Shown here: in pieces, positions 46,512-58,744 of the stretch
How the letters are laid out: each line of letters starts with the position of its first letter
How positions within the stretch are numbered: the first letter of the stretch is position 1
NCBI GenBank assembly: GCA_963995505.1
Contig: OZ023199.1
Span: 9,097,373 to 9,161,372, forward strand
DNA: 64,000 nucleotides
Source: Hypericum androsaemum
Lineage: Eukaryota; Streptophyta; Magnoliopsida; Malpighiales; Hypericaceae
Reading direction: 5' to 3'
The notes under the pieces: generated by a model
The model's input: only the letters and a program-made list of their open reading frames with translations
Told to the model about the DNA's origin: nothing
The model's database searches: none
Program-made: the position numbers and the translations under genes

Positions 46512-47134
46512 TGACGGTTTTGACGCGTAATTAACAAGTAATTACGTGTTAAACTCGTTTAATTAACAAACTAATTCGTTAATAATAAATTACTTACTTG
46601 TTAAAGCAAGAGGTCCACAGGCTCGGGCCCATAATTTCTTCGTGCTAGTCGAATTACGATCACGATTTAACAGATTCGTAATTGATTTTCACGAGATTTC
46701 CTTTATAGAAAATCGGATCAAAATTTAGGAACTAATCCAGAATTTTTCCTTTCCTATTGAGTGGTTGTGGGCAAAGTTACAGATTGGTCCAGCCGGATTT
46801 TCCCTTTTATAGGGAAATCCGGACAACCAAAATGCGCCACGTGGCACACCACGCGGCGCCACGTGGAGTGCCACGTGGCACTCCGGCCAGCATGTCCGCC
46901 ACGTGGCACTCCGGACCGCATGTTCATCACGTGGCACTTCATACCGCATGTCCGCCGCGTGCCACGTGGGCTGCCACATATGACGTCAGCGCCACACGAT
47001 GCTGACGTGGCGCTTGCGTGGCTTTGGGTCGGTCAACGCAGGTTGACCGGCCCATCCAACCCAACTTATGGGCTAAATGGGCCCGGGCCCATTTAGGCAC
47101 AATAATAATTGCCTAATGGGCCCAAGGTCCAACA
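46512..47134 (-). repeat. 3' LTR of the copia element
   Basis: 623 bp; pairs with 54344-54942. Six CACGTG G-box cores lie between 46838 and 46975, most in the form GCCACGTGGCA (ABRE-like ACGTGGC). Confidence 0.95.
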
Positions 47135-47144
47135 TCTCCCACTC
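47135..47144 (-). promoter_or_regulatory. Polypurine tract of the copia element
   Basis: Minus-strand GAGTGGGAGA directly abutting the 3' LTR. Confidence 0.9.
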
Positions 47145-48069
47145 AATTATTATTGACCTTGATCAACAGTTATCAGATTTCTTTAAAGGATTTCGTGCGA
47201 CCAGCACACGTCGAGTTTGTTAAGCCAAATTCAAGAGCACAGACACTCAGGCTACTTGAATAGTAGCATCTCGACTACCTTCTTGTATGCTATTACCCCA
47301 GGACTCATGTCACATTCCATTGTTCACATCAGTGATTTCAAACAATTATATTCGGGTTCACTATTGTACTTTTCAATACAATTGGTGCACCTGAACCACG
47401 AAACTCGGAATGTGATGAACATAGTTCCTTCTCCCTTAACTATATTCCTTTCATAATGATACAACCTGCTTTTCTGGTCAGCCCTGCCAGGTCGAATCGC
47501 TATGTCATAACCTTTTCATGAACTTTCCAAGCTAGCAGCACTGGATCATACTTCCAGAATACGTTTAGGATCTTAAGGGTAGGTTTCGGGAACCACTGTT
47601 CTCGAAAATTGGTCTCACACCAGGGATTGTGAAATCACTCAACATTTTCATCCCATCCAGTGGTCGAGTAGCACACATGAAACTGATCACGTGTTACGAT
47701 GTACTTTCCTTTTTAAAGGAACACATGTCATTTAACACCATACTAGAGTCTCAGCCTTAGCTTAACTCTAGACTAATAGGACAGACAGTATGATAAGTTC
47801 CACTTATATCTTATCATATGGATTGTAGAAAATCCAAATGCAGCAACTTATTCCTGCATCCCATAAGAAAACTTGCTCTTGAGCAAGACGGTATTCCGTC
47901 ATAGGACATGCACTTATGTATATCCAATAACTGCCTCATCTCATCTAGGAATCAACTTCTTGACTCCCACTGAGGTAAACACCCGTGTGAGTGGGCTACT
48001 TCTCTGTCCGACATGTTTCACATTTAACTCATATTGCCAAATAAAAATCCTTTATTCCAACTAATTGGA

Positions 48070-51000
48070 TTACAAATGAAACCATCGTAAACCCAATGAC
48101 TTAACATGTTTCTCGAACACTTCTCGAGGTAATGCTTTAGTCATTGGATCTGCGGCCATATCTCGTGTAGATATGTGTTTCATACACAGTTCTTTATATT
48201 TTATTAAATTTCTCACAAAGTAAAATTTAATATCTATATGCTTAGCCCTGCTATGGAATCTAGGATCCTTAGCATATGCTATAGCTGCCTGGTTGTCGCA
48301 GAATAGACTCACAGGCTCCGTCGAGTTGATCAGGGAGAGATGGCTTAAGAATCTCTTCAACCATACCGCTTCTTGTGCAGCATGAGCTGAAGCTACATAT
48401 TCTGCTTCCATTGTTGACAGGGATACACATGTTTGCTTCTTACTGCTCCATGAGACAGCACCCCCGTTCAACAAGAAAATGAATCAAGATGTAGACTTTT
48501 TCTTATCCACACCACCTCCCCAATCAGCATCAGTATAGCCACTCATTATCAGGTCATGACCTTGATAGCACAAGGAGTATTCTGCAGTAGTATTCAAATA
48601 TTTCAAAATCCCTTTGACAGCCTTCCAGTGAGCACTGCCTGGATCAGACTGATATCTGCTTGCTATTCTAACAGCATAGCAAATGTCAGGTCTAGTACAC
48701 AACATTGCGTATATCAGGCATCCAACTGCATTGGCATAAGGAATTTTCTCCATGTCCCTACGTTATTTAGCTGTTTTTGGGCACATGTCCTTACACAAAT
48801 TATGATCTTTAACCAATGGGACATACTTTGGGTTACTGTGATCACAATTGAAACGTTCTACTACTTTGCGAATATATGTCTCTAGTGAAAGAGACACTAT
48901 TCTTTTTGAACGATTCCTCAAAATTTTAACTCCGAGTATGTAATCTGCTTCACCCATGTCTTTCATTTCAAAGTTGGAAGATAACCAATCTTTGATTTTG
49001 ACAAGAAATTCCATGTCATTTCCAGCTAAAACTATGTCATCAATATACAAAGTGATGATAACAAATTTCTTTTCTGATCGCTTAACATACACACAGTGAT
49101 CTTCGTCTATCATTATAAAATCATGCTGCATGATCATATTATGAAAGCGAATATACCACTGTCTAGACGACTGCTTAAGGCCATAAATTGATCTATTCAA
49201 TTTGCAAACTTTGTGTTCGTAGCCTTTTTGAATGTAGCCCTCAGGCTGAATCATATAGATTTCTTCATCCAGTTCTCCGTGGAGAAAAGCAGTCTTTACA
49301 TCCATTTGATGTAATTCTAGATTCATGTTAGCAACCATAGCTAAAATGACCCTAATTGACGTAAATCTAACAACATGTGTAAAAGTCTCCTCATAGTCTA
49401 TCCCAGCCTGTTGTTTAAATCCTTGGGCAACCAAACGCGCTTTGAATCTTTCGATACTGCCATCTGCATTGTGCTTGATTTTGAGAATCTACTTATTCCC
49501 AATTGCCCTACGCCCCTTAGGTAGGTCAACCAGATCCCAAACCTGGTTTTTGATCATAGAAGACATTTCTTCATCCATTGCATTCATCCATTCATCACGT
49601 TTTGGAGATGACAATGCTCCAGATACATTTTTAGGTTCATCTTCATCCTGCAGGATGGCCAGAAGAATTTCACTTGGACCACCAAATTTATTTAGTGATA
49701 CCAAGAATGCATTAGCCTCGCCTTCGATGTCAAATCTTCGATGTCAAATCGTCGGCGTGGTATGCTTGTTCTGCTAGACCTTCGGTATTCCCAGTTTTGA
49801 TAAACATCTCTCATATATTCATCATATCCAGGAATCGCTCTCCCACTGGGTGGAAATACCGTACTCCCACTGGAATAAGGAATTACCTCCCTTTCAAGAC
49901 TCAGATCACGACCTTCCGGATCATTTTGAGTTGGAAAATCTCTATCTTCCTCCTCAATTCTCCCACTCGGAAGAAGTGATCCAGATGATTCTGGTTCATT
50001 TGTCTCATAAAGGGTAAGGTCACTACTAACCTCTCCCAACTTCGGAAATTCATTCTCAAAAAATGTGACATCACGTGATTCAAATTCTGTTACATGTCCA
50101 TTGTCCAGTTCACCCACGAACACGTACCCTTTAGATACCTCTGGGTATCTTATAAAGATACTTTTTCTACCTCTCGGTCCTAATTTACCGAAAGTACTTG
50201 AGGTAGAATGGACATAAGATGCACACCCCCATGGCTTAAAATAGGATAAATCGGGCTTCCGATCTGTCCACATTTCGTAAGGAGTGGCTGTAACAGACTT
50301 AGAGGGAACACGATTGAGAATGTATGCGGCAGTCAGGAGCGCATCTCCATAGTATGATATAGGCAAACTTGCCTCTGCCATCATCGATCTAACCATGTCA
50401 AGAAGAGTTATATTTCTTCTTTCAGCAACCCCATTTTGCTGGGGTGTATAGGGAATAGACAGCTGATGTTCAATCCCTTTTTCAATGCATAGAGCTTTGA
50501 ATTCATCAAAAAGATATTCACGGCCACGATCAGTTCGTAAAGCCTTTATCTTTCTTTCCTTCTGATTCTCAACAAAACTCATGTACGTCATAAAGCAGTT
50601 TAAGGCTTCAGACTTGTGAGAAATCAGGTATATCAGACCATATCTAGTATAGTCGTCAATAAAGGTGATGAAGTAATATGCTCCATGCCTTGCCCTCACG
50701 TTCATTGGACCACATATGTCAGAATGGACTAATTGTAGTAGAAATTTGGCTCTAGCCCCAGTACCGAAAGGTTTCCTAGTGCTTTTCCCTTCTAGACAGG
50801 ATACGCATCTGGGTAATATAGATTTCTTTATATTTCCCAACAGTCCTGCCTTAGCCAGACGGTTTAAACGATCCTGACCAATATGGCCAAGTCTAGAATG
50901 CCATAGTTTAATATCCTCTGATGAGTTTGAACTAGTGACAAAGGAAAAACTTTCACAAGGATCAATATCCAGAATCAAAAAACCTTCCGATATATATCCA

Positions 51001-52220
51001 AGGCCAAAATAGGCATCATCCAAAAATAATCTAACGGTGTCGTTCTCAAATGACAACCGAAAACCTAAAGACATTAAGGCCGAAACTGAGATCAGGTTCC
51101 TTAGTATATCTGGAGCAAACAACACGTCATGTAAAAGAAGAGCACGACCACCACGAAGGTGTAATCTACAAGTGACCAAGCCTTTTACATCCACGCACGA
51201 GTTGTTACCAACAAAAATAGTTTTTGCTCCAGCCGGCAACCACCTGTACTCAATGAACGAACAACGGTCTCTAGCTATGTAGTCTGTCGCTCCTGAATCA
51301 ATCACCCACATAGAATGTGATTCAGTTAGAAGGGTACAAGAGGATACATATAACTTACTCACACTTGAGTTTAGATGTACCTGCTTAGGCATCTTGCAAT
51401 CTTTTGCAAAGTGTTCCTTCTGTTGACAGTTAAAATATTTCACTTTTGAAATGTTAAACCGCTTGTTCTTTTTAACCTTGGAGCCATCCAACTTGGATCC
51501 ACGATTTTCAGCCTTTGGAGTTTGTTTACACTTACCCTTTCCTTTACCTTTATTTTTCCCACCACTCCCAGTCGAACAAATCGAATGGGCTTCAGGGTGG
51601 GATTTCATAGCTAGGAGGCGATCTTCCTCCAGCTCAAGGTGTCTGGAAACATCATCAAATGTTACCAAATGATCGGAATAGGTAAGATTCATCTTCATCT
51701 GTTCCCAACTTGGTGGTAGAGAACAAATGACGGCTTGAATCTGCTGCTCGTTGCTGAGTATGTGACCAGCCTCTGCCAGTTCACTGATCATATTGGACAT
51801 CACTCTCAAGTGTTTCCTCATGGGAACCTCCGGACGCTTTTTAAAGGTTTCAAACCTTGTGGTCAAAGCACGCAGCTTCGACACTGAAAGCTTTCCGAAT
51901 TTTAGTTTGAGAGCATCCCATAACTCTTTCGCGTTGTCATGCACGCGAACTTGTCTGGTGATATCATCCATCATTGAACTCAACAAGATCAATCGAGCAG
52001 TAGTATTTTTTCTCTTCCAAATAACATAAGCGTCCTTATCTCGCTTATGTTGAGCAGTTGTGCCTTCTTCAGGCTCATCCATTATGACATGTATGTGCTC
52101 CAGAACCTCTTGTTCCTCAAGCACATATTGGATTTTCATACTCCAATTGTCATAGTTTTCACCGTTGAGTTTTAACTCACGGTTTAGCTCAGCTATGATG
52201 GATCTAGAAGCGACTAACAT
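48070..52220 (-). pseudogene. Copia gag-pol polyprotein, disrupted
   Basis: Gag begins at 52220 (MLVASRSIIAELNRELKLNG; UBN2-type capsid). The zinc knuckle reads YFNCQQKEHFAKDC, so its first Cys is Tyr. Protease motif MWVIDSGATD. GAG-pre-integrase LWHSRLGHIGQDRL; integrase core with SDICGPM, FIDDYTRY, ALRTDRGREY and PQQNGVAERRN. A 14-bp tandem duplication (CTTCGATGTCAAAT, 49722-49749) shifts the frame. Next, IGNK-stop-ILKIK has TAG (49491-49489) for the usual Trp. RT has DVKTAFLHGELDEEIYM and LYIDDIVLAG. A further frameshift near 48765 and a TGA near 48482 (KSTS-stop-FIFLLN) precede the RNase H segment SWSSKKQTCVSLSTMEAEYV, ending at 48070. Confidence 0.95.
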
Positions 52221-52846
52221 CTCTATAGGGATTTTTAATATGAGAACATATTAGAAATTTGATTTGGCAATATGATTCAATTTACTAATCACTCATAACT
52301 TTTAACGATATGAAGTTCTTGATTAATCTCAAAATCGAAGTGGGTCGCGGGCATGCTTCCCCTCACCATTCAAGTATTAATCTTAAACTTCAACCGTTTA
52401 AAGTTCATCGATAGTAAATTCAAGTGGAAGCAATTAAACAAACATCTTTATTTAATTACATGTTTGACACATGCATTTGTACATTCTGAGTATGCTCACA
52501 CATGCACAAGAAACTCAGATAAGGTCTCAACCTATTGTACAAAAATTCTCCAAAAACAACATATGTACATGGGGACAGTTAAACATAACATGTAATTACA
52601 CAGGGATCGGATGTGCAGGCGATCCGGTAGGAGAATCCAGATACATATCTGGATCCTGGTCCGAAGACGATCCTGTGGGGACCGGATGCGAGGACGATCC
52701 GGCGAGAAGTTCCAAGGTACTTGCCGGAACTGGAATTGAATCCATGATCCAGATGATCAGGAGCGGAGGAAAACTGTAATGGTATTCCTTAGCGAGGTAG
52801 CGGTTCAAGATCAAACCGCTTTGCAGCTCCAGAACAGGAGAAGGTA

Positions 52847-53206
52847 TCATGCTTGACACCACTCTGAGAAAACCCTCTTCTCAAGATAGTGGATCAAACC
52901 ATAGAGAGCATCTCTATGGGTATTGAACTCGGGTGCCGAGAAGACACACATATCTTCTCGAATTTTCATCGTGACCGGGAGGTCTCGAAACATAGAGGGC
53001 CAGTCCTCTCCATGATCGTAACCTCCGGCCCAGATGCACTCCTGTATCGCCCGGTGAACAGCCTCAATGTGCTCGACGATGACATACATGTCATTCTTAG
53101 GCACACGCAACGGTAAACGGCGCTTCAGAATCTTCTGTCGAAGTTCTGTTGCACAGAAGTTCAGATACCTTCCTCCAGTAGCCATCAAATCTTGCAACAA
53201 TTGCAA
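52847..53206 (-). CDS. 119-codon frame in the copia leader, unknown
   Basis: Open on the minus strand between the primer binding site and gag (MQLLQDLMATGGRYLNFCAT... ending YLEKRVFSEWCQA). Composition is protein-like, with balanced charged and aromatic residues (LRQKILKRRLPLRVPKND, YVIVEHIEAVHRAIQECIW). Canonical copia elements have no gene here. It could be a remnant of a host gene, an extra retroelement ORF or a chance frame; no family is recognised. Confidence 0.35.
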   Translation of the reverse strand: MQLLQDLMATGGRYLNFCATELRQKILKRRLPLRVPKNDMYVIVEHIEAVHRAIQECIWAGGYDHGEDWPSMFRDLPVTMKIREDMCVFSAPEFNTHRDALYGLIHYLEKRVFSEWCQA

Positions 53207-53559
53207 TTCAATTTTGGGTTAATACTTATATTTTCCCAAAATAGGATTGAAAAACTTATTTTCCAATCTGTTGATGATCATACTATGGATCAATTTATGT
53301 GATTTTAGTTTAACTTTTACATATCTCGGAACTCGTTCCAAAATATTTTTGAGTTTATTAAAATTATATTTTAATAAACCTAATTGACAAAAATTTCTCA
53401 AAATTATTATCAATTTATTGGATTTTAATTGAATAAAAATTGATTTTATCAAATTAATTGAGAAAAAACCCAATATTTAAGTCCAATTTTGACTTAAAAT
53501 TGACCGTAAATCGGGTTGGGTCGAACCAAAAAACTAGGCCAATCCGTCCGATTTTTGAT

Positions 53560-54010
53560 TTTCTTGACCCGGGTATAAATATTTTCGGGAAAAATCGTGA
53601 AATTAAGATTTTGCCCCTCGCATATTTCCCCTTTCTCTTTCTCTCTCCCCGACCGCGAAGGCGAAATCGCCACCGCATCGCCCACCTACGACCGCCGCGT
53701 AACGGCGTCGAATCAATGGCCGAGACCGGTCGCAATCGATTCGTCTCGGCCTCGCGAGCACGGCCGTATCAGCCTCGCGGGCCGTCGTCCAGCCGTTCTC
53801 CGTCGCGGTCGTCTTCTCCGTTCCGCGCCTCTCCGTCGTCGTCATCCTCGATCTCGCGATTCCGGCGACGTCGATCCACAAATGTGGTATCCGGACGTCG
53901 GGGAGAAGCCGGAGAATCGACTATCGTCGATCTACGGCGTCAAAATCGTCGGATTTTCGAGGAAATCGACGGAATTCGATTTCGGGCGAAATCGCCCAAT
54001 TAGGGTTTAT
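53560..54010 (+). other. GC-rich, promoter/leader-like insert in the copia leader
   Basis: Read on the plus strand, opposite to the element: TATAAATA (53574-53581), a CT-rich leader (CCCCTTTCTCTTTCTCTCTC), then ATG 53716 with a Ser/Arg/Pro-rich frame (MAETGRNRFVSASRARPYQP). Base composition changes sharply from the AT-rich surroundings, suggesting a foreign (possibly transduced host) piece. No family recognised. Confidence 0.4.
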
Positions 54011-54329
54011 TTTCGATTTGGGGATTTTTGGGAAAATTTCCAATAAATCCCCAAGTTTTTCGAAAATTGCACCGAAGTCCATGACACGCAGGTGCCACGT
54101 AAGCGGTCAAATTTCAGATTGATACCTTAAGGTTTCGCGCGTGCGCAAATTTTGCCTGCGTATTTAGGCAAAATTTAATTTAGTCCCGCTGGTTCTAAAT
54201 TAATTACATTAAAGTCCAACAGATTATGATTTTCCATAAAATCATGATTAATACGATTTTTAACTCAATAAATCACATATCTACTTGAATTAAAACATCA
54301 TATCATCATCAAAACATGGTTTCAACCAT

Positions 54330-54341
54330 GCTCTGATACCA
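54330..54341 (-). promoter_or_regulatory. Primer binding site (initiator tRNA-Met)
   Basis: Minus-strand TGGTATCAGAGC, two bases inside the 5' LTR, complementary to the 3' end of plant initiator tRNA-Met. Confidence 0.95.
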
Positions 54342-54343
54342 AT

Positions 54344-54942
54344 TGACGGTTTTGACGCGTAATTAACAAGTAATTACATGTTAAACCCGTTTAATTAACA
54401 AACTAATTCGTTAATAATAAATCACTTACTTGTTGAAGCAAGAGGTCCACAGGCTCGGGCTCACAATTTCTTCGTGCTAGTCGAATTACGATCACGATTT
54501 AACGGATTCGTAATTGATTTTCACGAGATTTCCTCTATAGAAAATCTGATCAAAATTTAATCCAGAATTTTTTCTTTCTTATTGAGTGGTTGTGGGCAAA
54601 GTTACAGATTGGTCCAGCCGGATTTTCCCTTTTATAGGGAAATCTGGACAACCAAAATGCGCCACGTGGCGTGTCACGTGGCGCTCCGGCCCGCATGTCC
54701 GCCACGTGGCAGTCTGTACCGCATGTCCGCCGCGTGGCACTTCATGCCGCATGTCCGCCACGTGGCGCGCCACGTGGGCTACCACATATGACGCCAGTGC
54801 CACATCACGCTGACGTGGCACTTGCGTGGCTTCGGGCCGGTCAACGCGGGTTGACCGGCCCATCCAACCTAACTTATGGGCCAAATGGGCCCGGGCCCAT
54901 TTAGGCACAATAATAATTGCCTAATGGGCCCAAGGTCCAACA
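54344..54942 (-). repeat. 5' LTR of the copia element
   Basis: 599 bp; carries five CACGTG cores (about 54662-54776). As the upstream LTR it should contain the promoter for the genomic RNA. Confidence 0.95.
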
Positions 54943-54947
54943 GTTTC

Positions 54948-56681
54948 GAATTTGTTCGTGTTTTATTCTCTTTTCTTCTTTTTTTTTATCGAAAATAAGA
55001 TTTTCGAAGAGACAGGCTTTTAGTCAATATAACCTTATGAAATCATATAGGAAATGGATATTAGAACATAGAAACTACCTATTCATGCACAAACAACATA
55101 AGTAGGAATCACATACTCAACCTACTACACAGCATTTGGAATTTAATTACTTGCAATGATGCCAAAAGTATGAAGAAATTACTACAAGGTGAGTAAGATG
55201 ACAACGAATTCTACCCAGTTTCTCGGAGGTTTGAGGATCAATTCTCACATTTTGCGAAAATAGCAAAACTTTATTTGCGAGGAGAACAAAGTCCAATGCC
55301 GTCTAGAACTTTGGGATTTAGGCCAACCTGCCTAAATTTTTTTTCACCAAAAAAAGTACAAAGAAGCTAAAAAATGGTAGTTAAATCACTAATTACTAGT
55401 TAGCTTGATAAAAAAGATTCAGATGTGGCAGATCTATATGTGCACAAAATTGTATGCACTCGTGCATGTGCGCGAACACGTACGAGCATACTCGAGCTTG
55501 TGCATCTTTGCGCACACATGTATGGTGCATAGGGCTTGCGTATGTGCATGCATGAGCGTGTGCGTTTTTGTGCAACATGTGTGGCGCAAGTATATAGTGT
55601 GTGTGCGCGTGTGTCCCATGTACACGAGCATTTGTGTGCCATACTCATCTACACATTTCAATAAACTTTTTAGGGTATATTTTCCAACTTTTTTAATAAA
55701 CTTGACGCATTTGAAATCTAGAATCTCCGCACTAAAGATTTAACGTTAAACAAGTAAATTATTTGTTTTTTAATGGAACAAATAATTTATTTGCGGTGGC
55801 CAGCTTATTTGATCCTCCAGATATGGTCAGTTAGGAAGTTCTATTCACATTGGGGTTTTGACTTCTAGCAGAGTTTTAAATTAATTTAGGTCGCTTCGGG
55901 GAAGCCTAAACACCAATATTTGGCAGAGACGTCTTTTTTTTCTTTGCAGATAATTGCATCACCATGTAACTTTAATTAATAGAAAATAGGTTGACGTCTG
56001 AATTTAAAAATCGATGCATTATTGGGTCGTGTATTAAGCGAATAGGTACTATTAGATAAAACAAATAGTTGACAACGTATATTAAAGTCTAGCTGGCAAA
56101 CAGCGATGGGTATTCAGATGTATACGATATTCGTATTCGAACTTTTTAACTATTTAAATTATTCAAAATATAAATTTTGATATACATATAAGAACTTTCA
56201 GCAATTTGAATTTCTGTATTAAATTTTTTATACGTATTCGGATAGTGACAAAATGTAAGATAGCACTGAAAACGTTTGGAAAACTATTTTATCCTCGTGC
56301 CAATTATTAATTATAATTTGTTAACTACTTACTTTTCCAACTCCTGCTTTAATAAGGAACAATACCAAAGGCGCAGCTAATTTCCTAGTAGAATGCTGTA
56401 ACGGCGCCATGTAAACATATTTAGTCCGACGTCCAATTATCATTGACCTAACTTTTATTCTTAAGCCAAATAAAAGTTGGTCAAACTTATAATATCACAG
56501 TTCGGAACTACCGGTTACAAGATTCTTAAAAGTGAATCTTATTTGAAATCTTGAAATAAGATTTCGAGATAGTTTCTGAGACCTATAATTACCGTTCCAA
56601 AATCTCTAGTTACAAGATGCTATTTTTTTAATTTTTTACGTTCTGAGTTTATAATAGCAATTCGTCAATAAGACCACATTT
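54948..56681. other. Intergenic, no gene supported
   Basis: AT-rich, with a purine/pyrimidine-alternating GTGTGCGCG/ATGTGCATG-type stretch at 55430-55650 whose long frames on both strands are artefacts of the repeat. Confidence 0.55.
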
Positions 56682-56690
56682 TTTTTAAAA

Positions 56691-56974
56691 AGGATAAATT
56701 ATCCTCAGATCCCTGATTTATAATTTTATTACTCGCAGGTCCTTGATTTTCAAAAATAGTGTACGAGGTCCTTGCTTTTTAAGAAAATATTGGTCTGAGG
56801 TCTCTAGTCACCGGATCAGAGATTTTCTCCGAAGATTTTTAAGAAGACCGATCCGATGACTAGGGACATCAGACCAATATTTTCATAAAAGCAGAGACCT
56901 CATACGCTATTTTCGAAAGTTAGGGACCTGCGAGTAATAAAACTATAAACTACAGACTTGAGGGTAATTTGTCT
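56691..56974. mobile_element. Palindromic MULE-type MITE G
   Basis: 284 bp, flanked by a perfect 9-bp duplication TTTTTAAAA (56682-56690 and 56975-56983). The arms are inverted across nearly the whole length: ATTTTATTACTCGCAGGTCC mirrors GGACCTGCGAGTAATAAAAC and CCGGATCAGAGA faces AGACCGATCCGATG at the centre. Ends AGGATAAATTATCC/GGGTAATTTGTCT relate to elements A, C and E. Confidence 0.9.
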
Positions 56975-58439
56975 TTTTTAAAATACTGGTTTGAACATTA
57001 ATCAACCAAGATTTGGGTGGCTGGTCAGGATTACGTTACGAGATCGGATTGAGTGGGGACTACATAAATTTTATCCGTAGGTGGGGACTGAATTTTAAAC
57101 CACCAGATTTGATTTTAAAAGAATATCTATAAATCCAAGGGTCATTAACCTATAGAGGACATTTTTGACATTTTACTCGAGAAAGGTACCAACTAGTGCT
57201 CCACATAAATTCATTACGGTTTCTTCCTCTGCCAAATTTTCTAAAAAAAACTTAGCCTCCAACACCATCTCCTCTCCATTCCCGAGTGCTCACCTTCCCC
57301 TCTGTGACGACCACCGATCCCACCATTCAGGGCTCGCCTTGGAGATTACCTCTGAGCCATCAAGAATCCAAGCTTCGTCCCGATTTAGGTGAGAGATTTA
57401 TTTCAATTTTTTACAGAGTATGGTTTGGATTGTTGAGATCTTTTAGGTATTTAGGGTTCTTTCTCTTTTCCTTTACAGACCCAGTACAGAGTTGGAGGCC
57501 GCCACGAGCTCATCCCCCTCCCTCGCTCTCTCTATCACCCACCTCTCAATTGACCTAAATCTACCTCCTTTCTCTCTCCACTGTTTACTCTCTTCTCGTT
57601 GTTGTACTTCCTTCCATATTACCTTATCCTTGGGGCCTTCCATTATGACATCCTCATCACCGGAACTTCATCCAGGATCGAAGAGGTACCAATATCAGTC
57701 ATTGCATAAATTCGGAAAACCCTCTAAGCCTGTAGTGTAGGGTACTTTGTAATTGATTGCTCTAATAAAGACCTGCCCTTTTTCATTAGTGTAATCTCAA
57801 ATCTCATTGCTTTGTGTTTTTAATGTTTAAATTCAAAATTGATTTTGCATATTGGTATTTTTGTATTAATATATATCTATAGAGATATTGGTATTTTTAT
57901 ATTGATACAATGGTATTTTTTTATATTGGTATATTTTATGTAGTGATAATGGTATATTTTTGTAGTGATATTTGGTATATATTATATTTTGTAGTTCAAT
58001 TATTGGATCGTGTAATAGGCTCCGGCGATTTGATATTTCTAATTGACAATGGAAGAACTCCTGCATTGCATTTTTCTGTTCCTGAAGTACTTCATTTTTT
58101 GATACACATTGTTCTTTGGGTACATTGTTGCCCTGCTACTTATTTTTAGCGATGCAAGATTTTTTGTTTTAGTGGGATCATCCCAAATTGAAAGCTTGAA
58201 TTGACCCGATCTGAGGCCAAACGAAGCAGTTTGAAGAAAGTTGTTTGCAGGTAAATGGGAGAACCTTATACGAGCCATCCTTGTTGCTTGACGAGCTTGA
58301 TTGGTTAGAGACTCTTGAAGAGAAGAACAAAAATGGTGACAAGAACCTTGTACAAGACACTCTTAGTTCAGTCTTTTTTTTGTATTAGCAAAAATGGTGA
58401 CAATAACTCTCTTGTTAATTACGACAGTATATTAGTTTT

Positions 58440-58650
58440 GAGATGTGTAGATATTGGTTTTTATATGTCGAGATATTAGTTTTGAGATGTGTTGATATTG
58501 ATTTTCATGTGTTTCGATATTGGTTTTGTAAATGCGTTGATATTGGTTTTGAGCTGTAGAGATATTGATTTTCAGGTGTATTGATATCGGTTTTGAGATG
58601 TAGAGATATTAGTTTTCAAGTATTTTGATATTGATTTTGAGAACGAACAA
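58440..58650 (-). repeat. Microrepeat array, GATATTGGTTTT orientation
   Basis: About nine units of ~22-24 bp (TTTTGAGATGTGTAGATATTGG type). Confidence 0.85.
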
Positions 58651-58744
58651 CTTGGCCAAATTGAAAAAAAACATGATGTCCATTTTAGCAGTAGACCGTT
58701 GCAACATTTCAAAACCAAGTTGATAAATAGCTTAGTGGTCAATC

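Larger units (their letters stand above)
46512..54942 (-). mobile_element. Ty1/copia LTR retrotransposon, 8.4 kb, minus orientation
   Basis: LTRs at 46512-47134 and 54344-54942, both TG...CA on each strand (minus-strand start TGTTGGACCTTGGGCCC). Perfect 5-bp target duplication GTTTC at 46507-46511 and 54943-54947. Gag, protease, integrase, reverse transcriptase and RNase H follow in copia order on the minus strand. The similar but not identical LTRs and multiple stops in pol indicate an old-to-middle-aged inactive copy. The 5' leader (52221-54329) is unusually long. Confidence 0.97.

Noticed and set aside
53458..54003. 181-codon Ser/Arg-rich plus-strand frame as a host gene
   Set aside because: It lies inside the leader of a copia element and reads as GC-rich composition; reported only as a possible captured block.
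55405..55743. Long frames on both strands with Cys/His/Val-rich proteins
   Set aside because: They come from an alternating GTGTGCGCG/ATGTGCATG-type stretch, so overlapping frames in several phases are expected.
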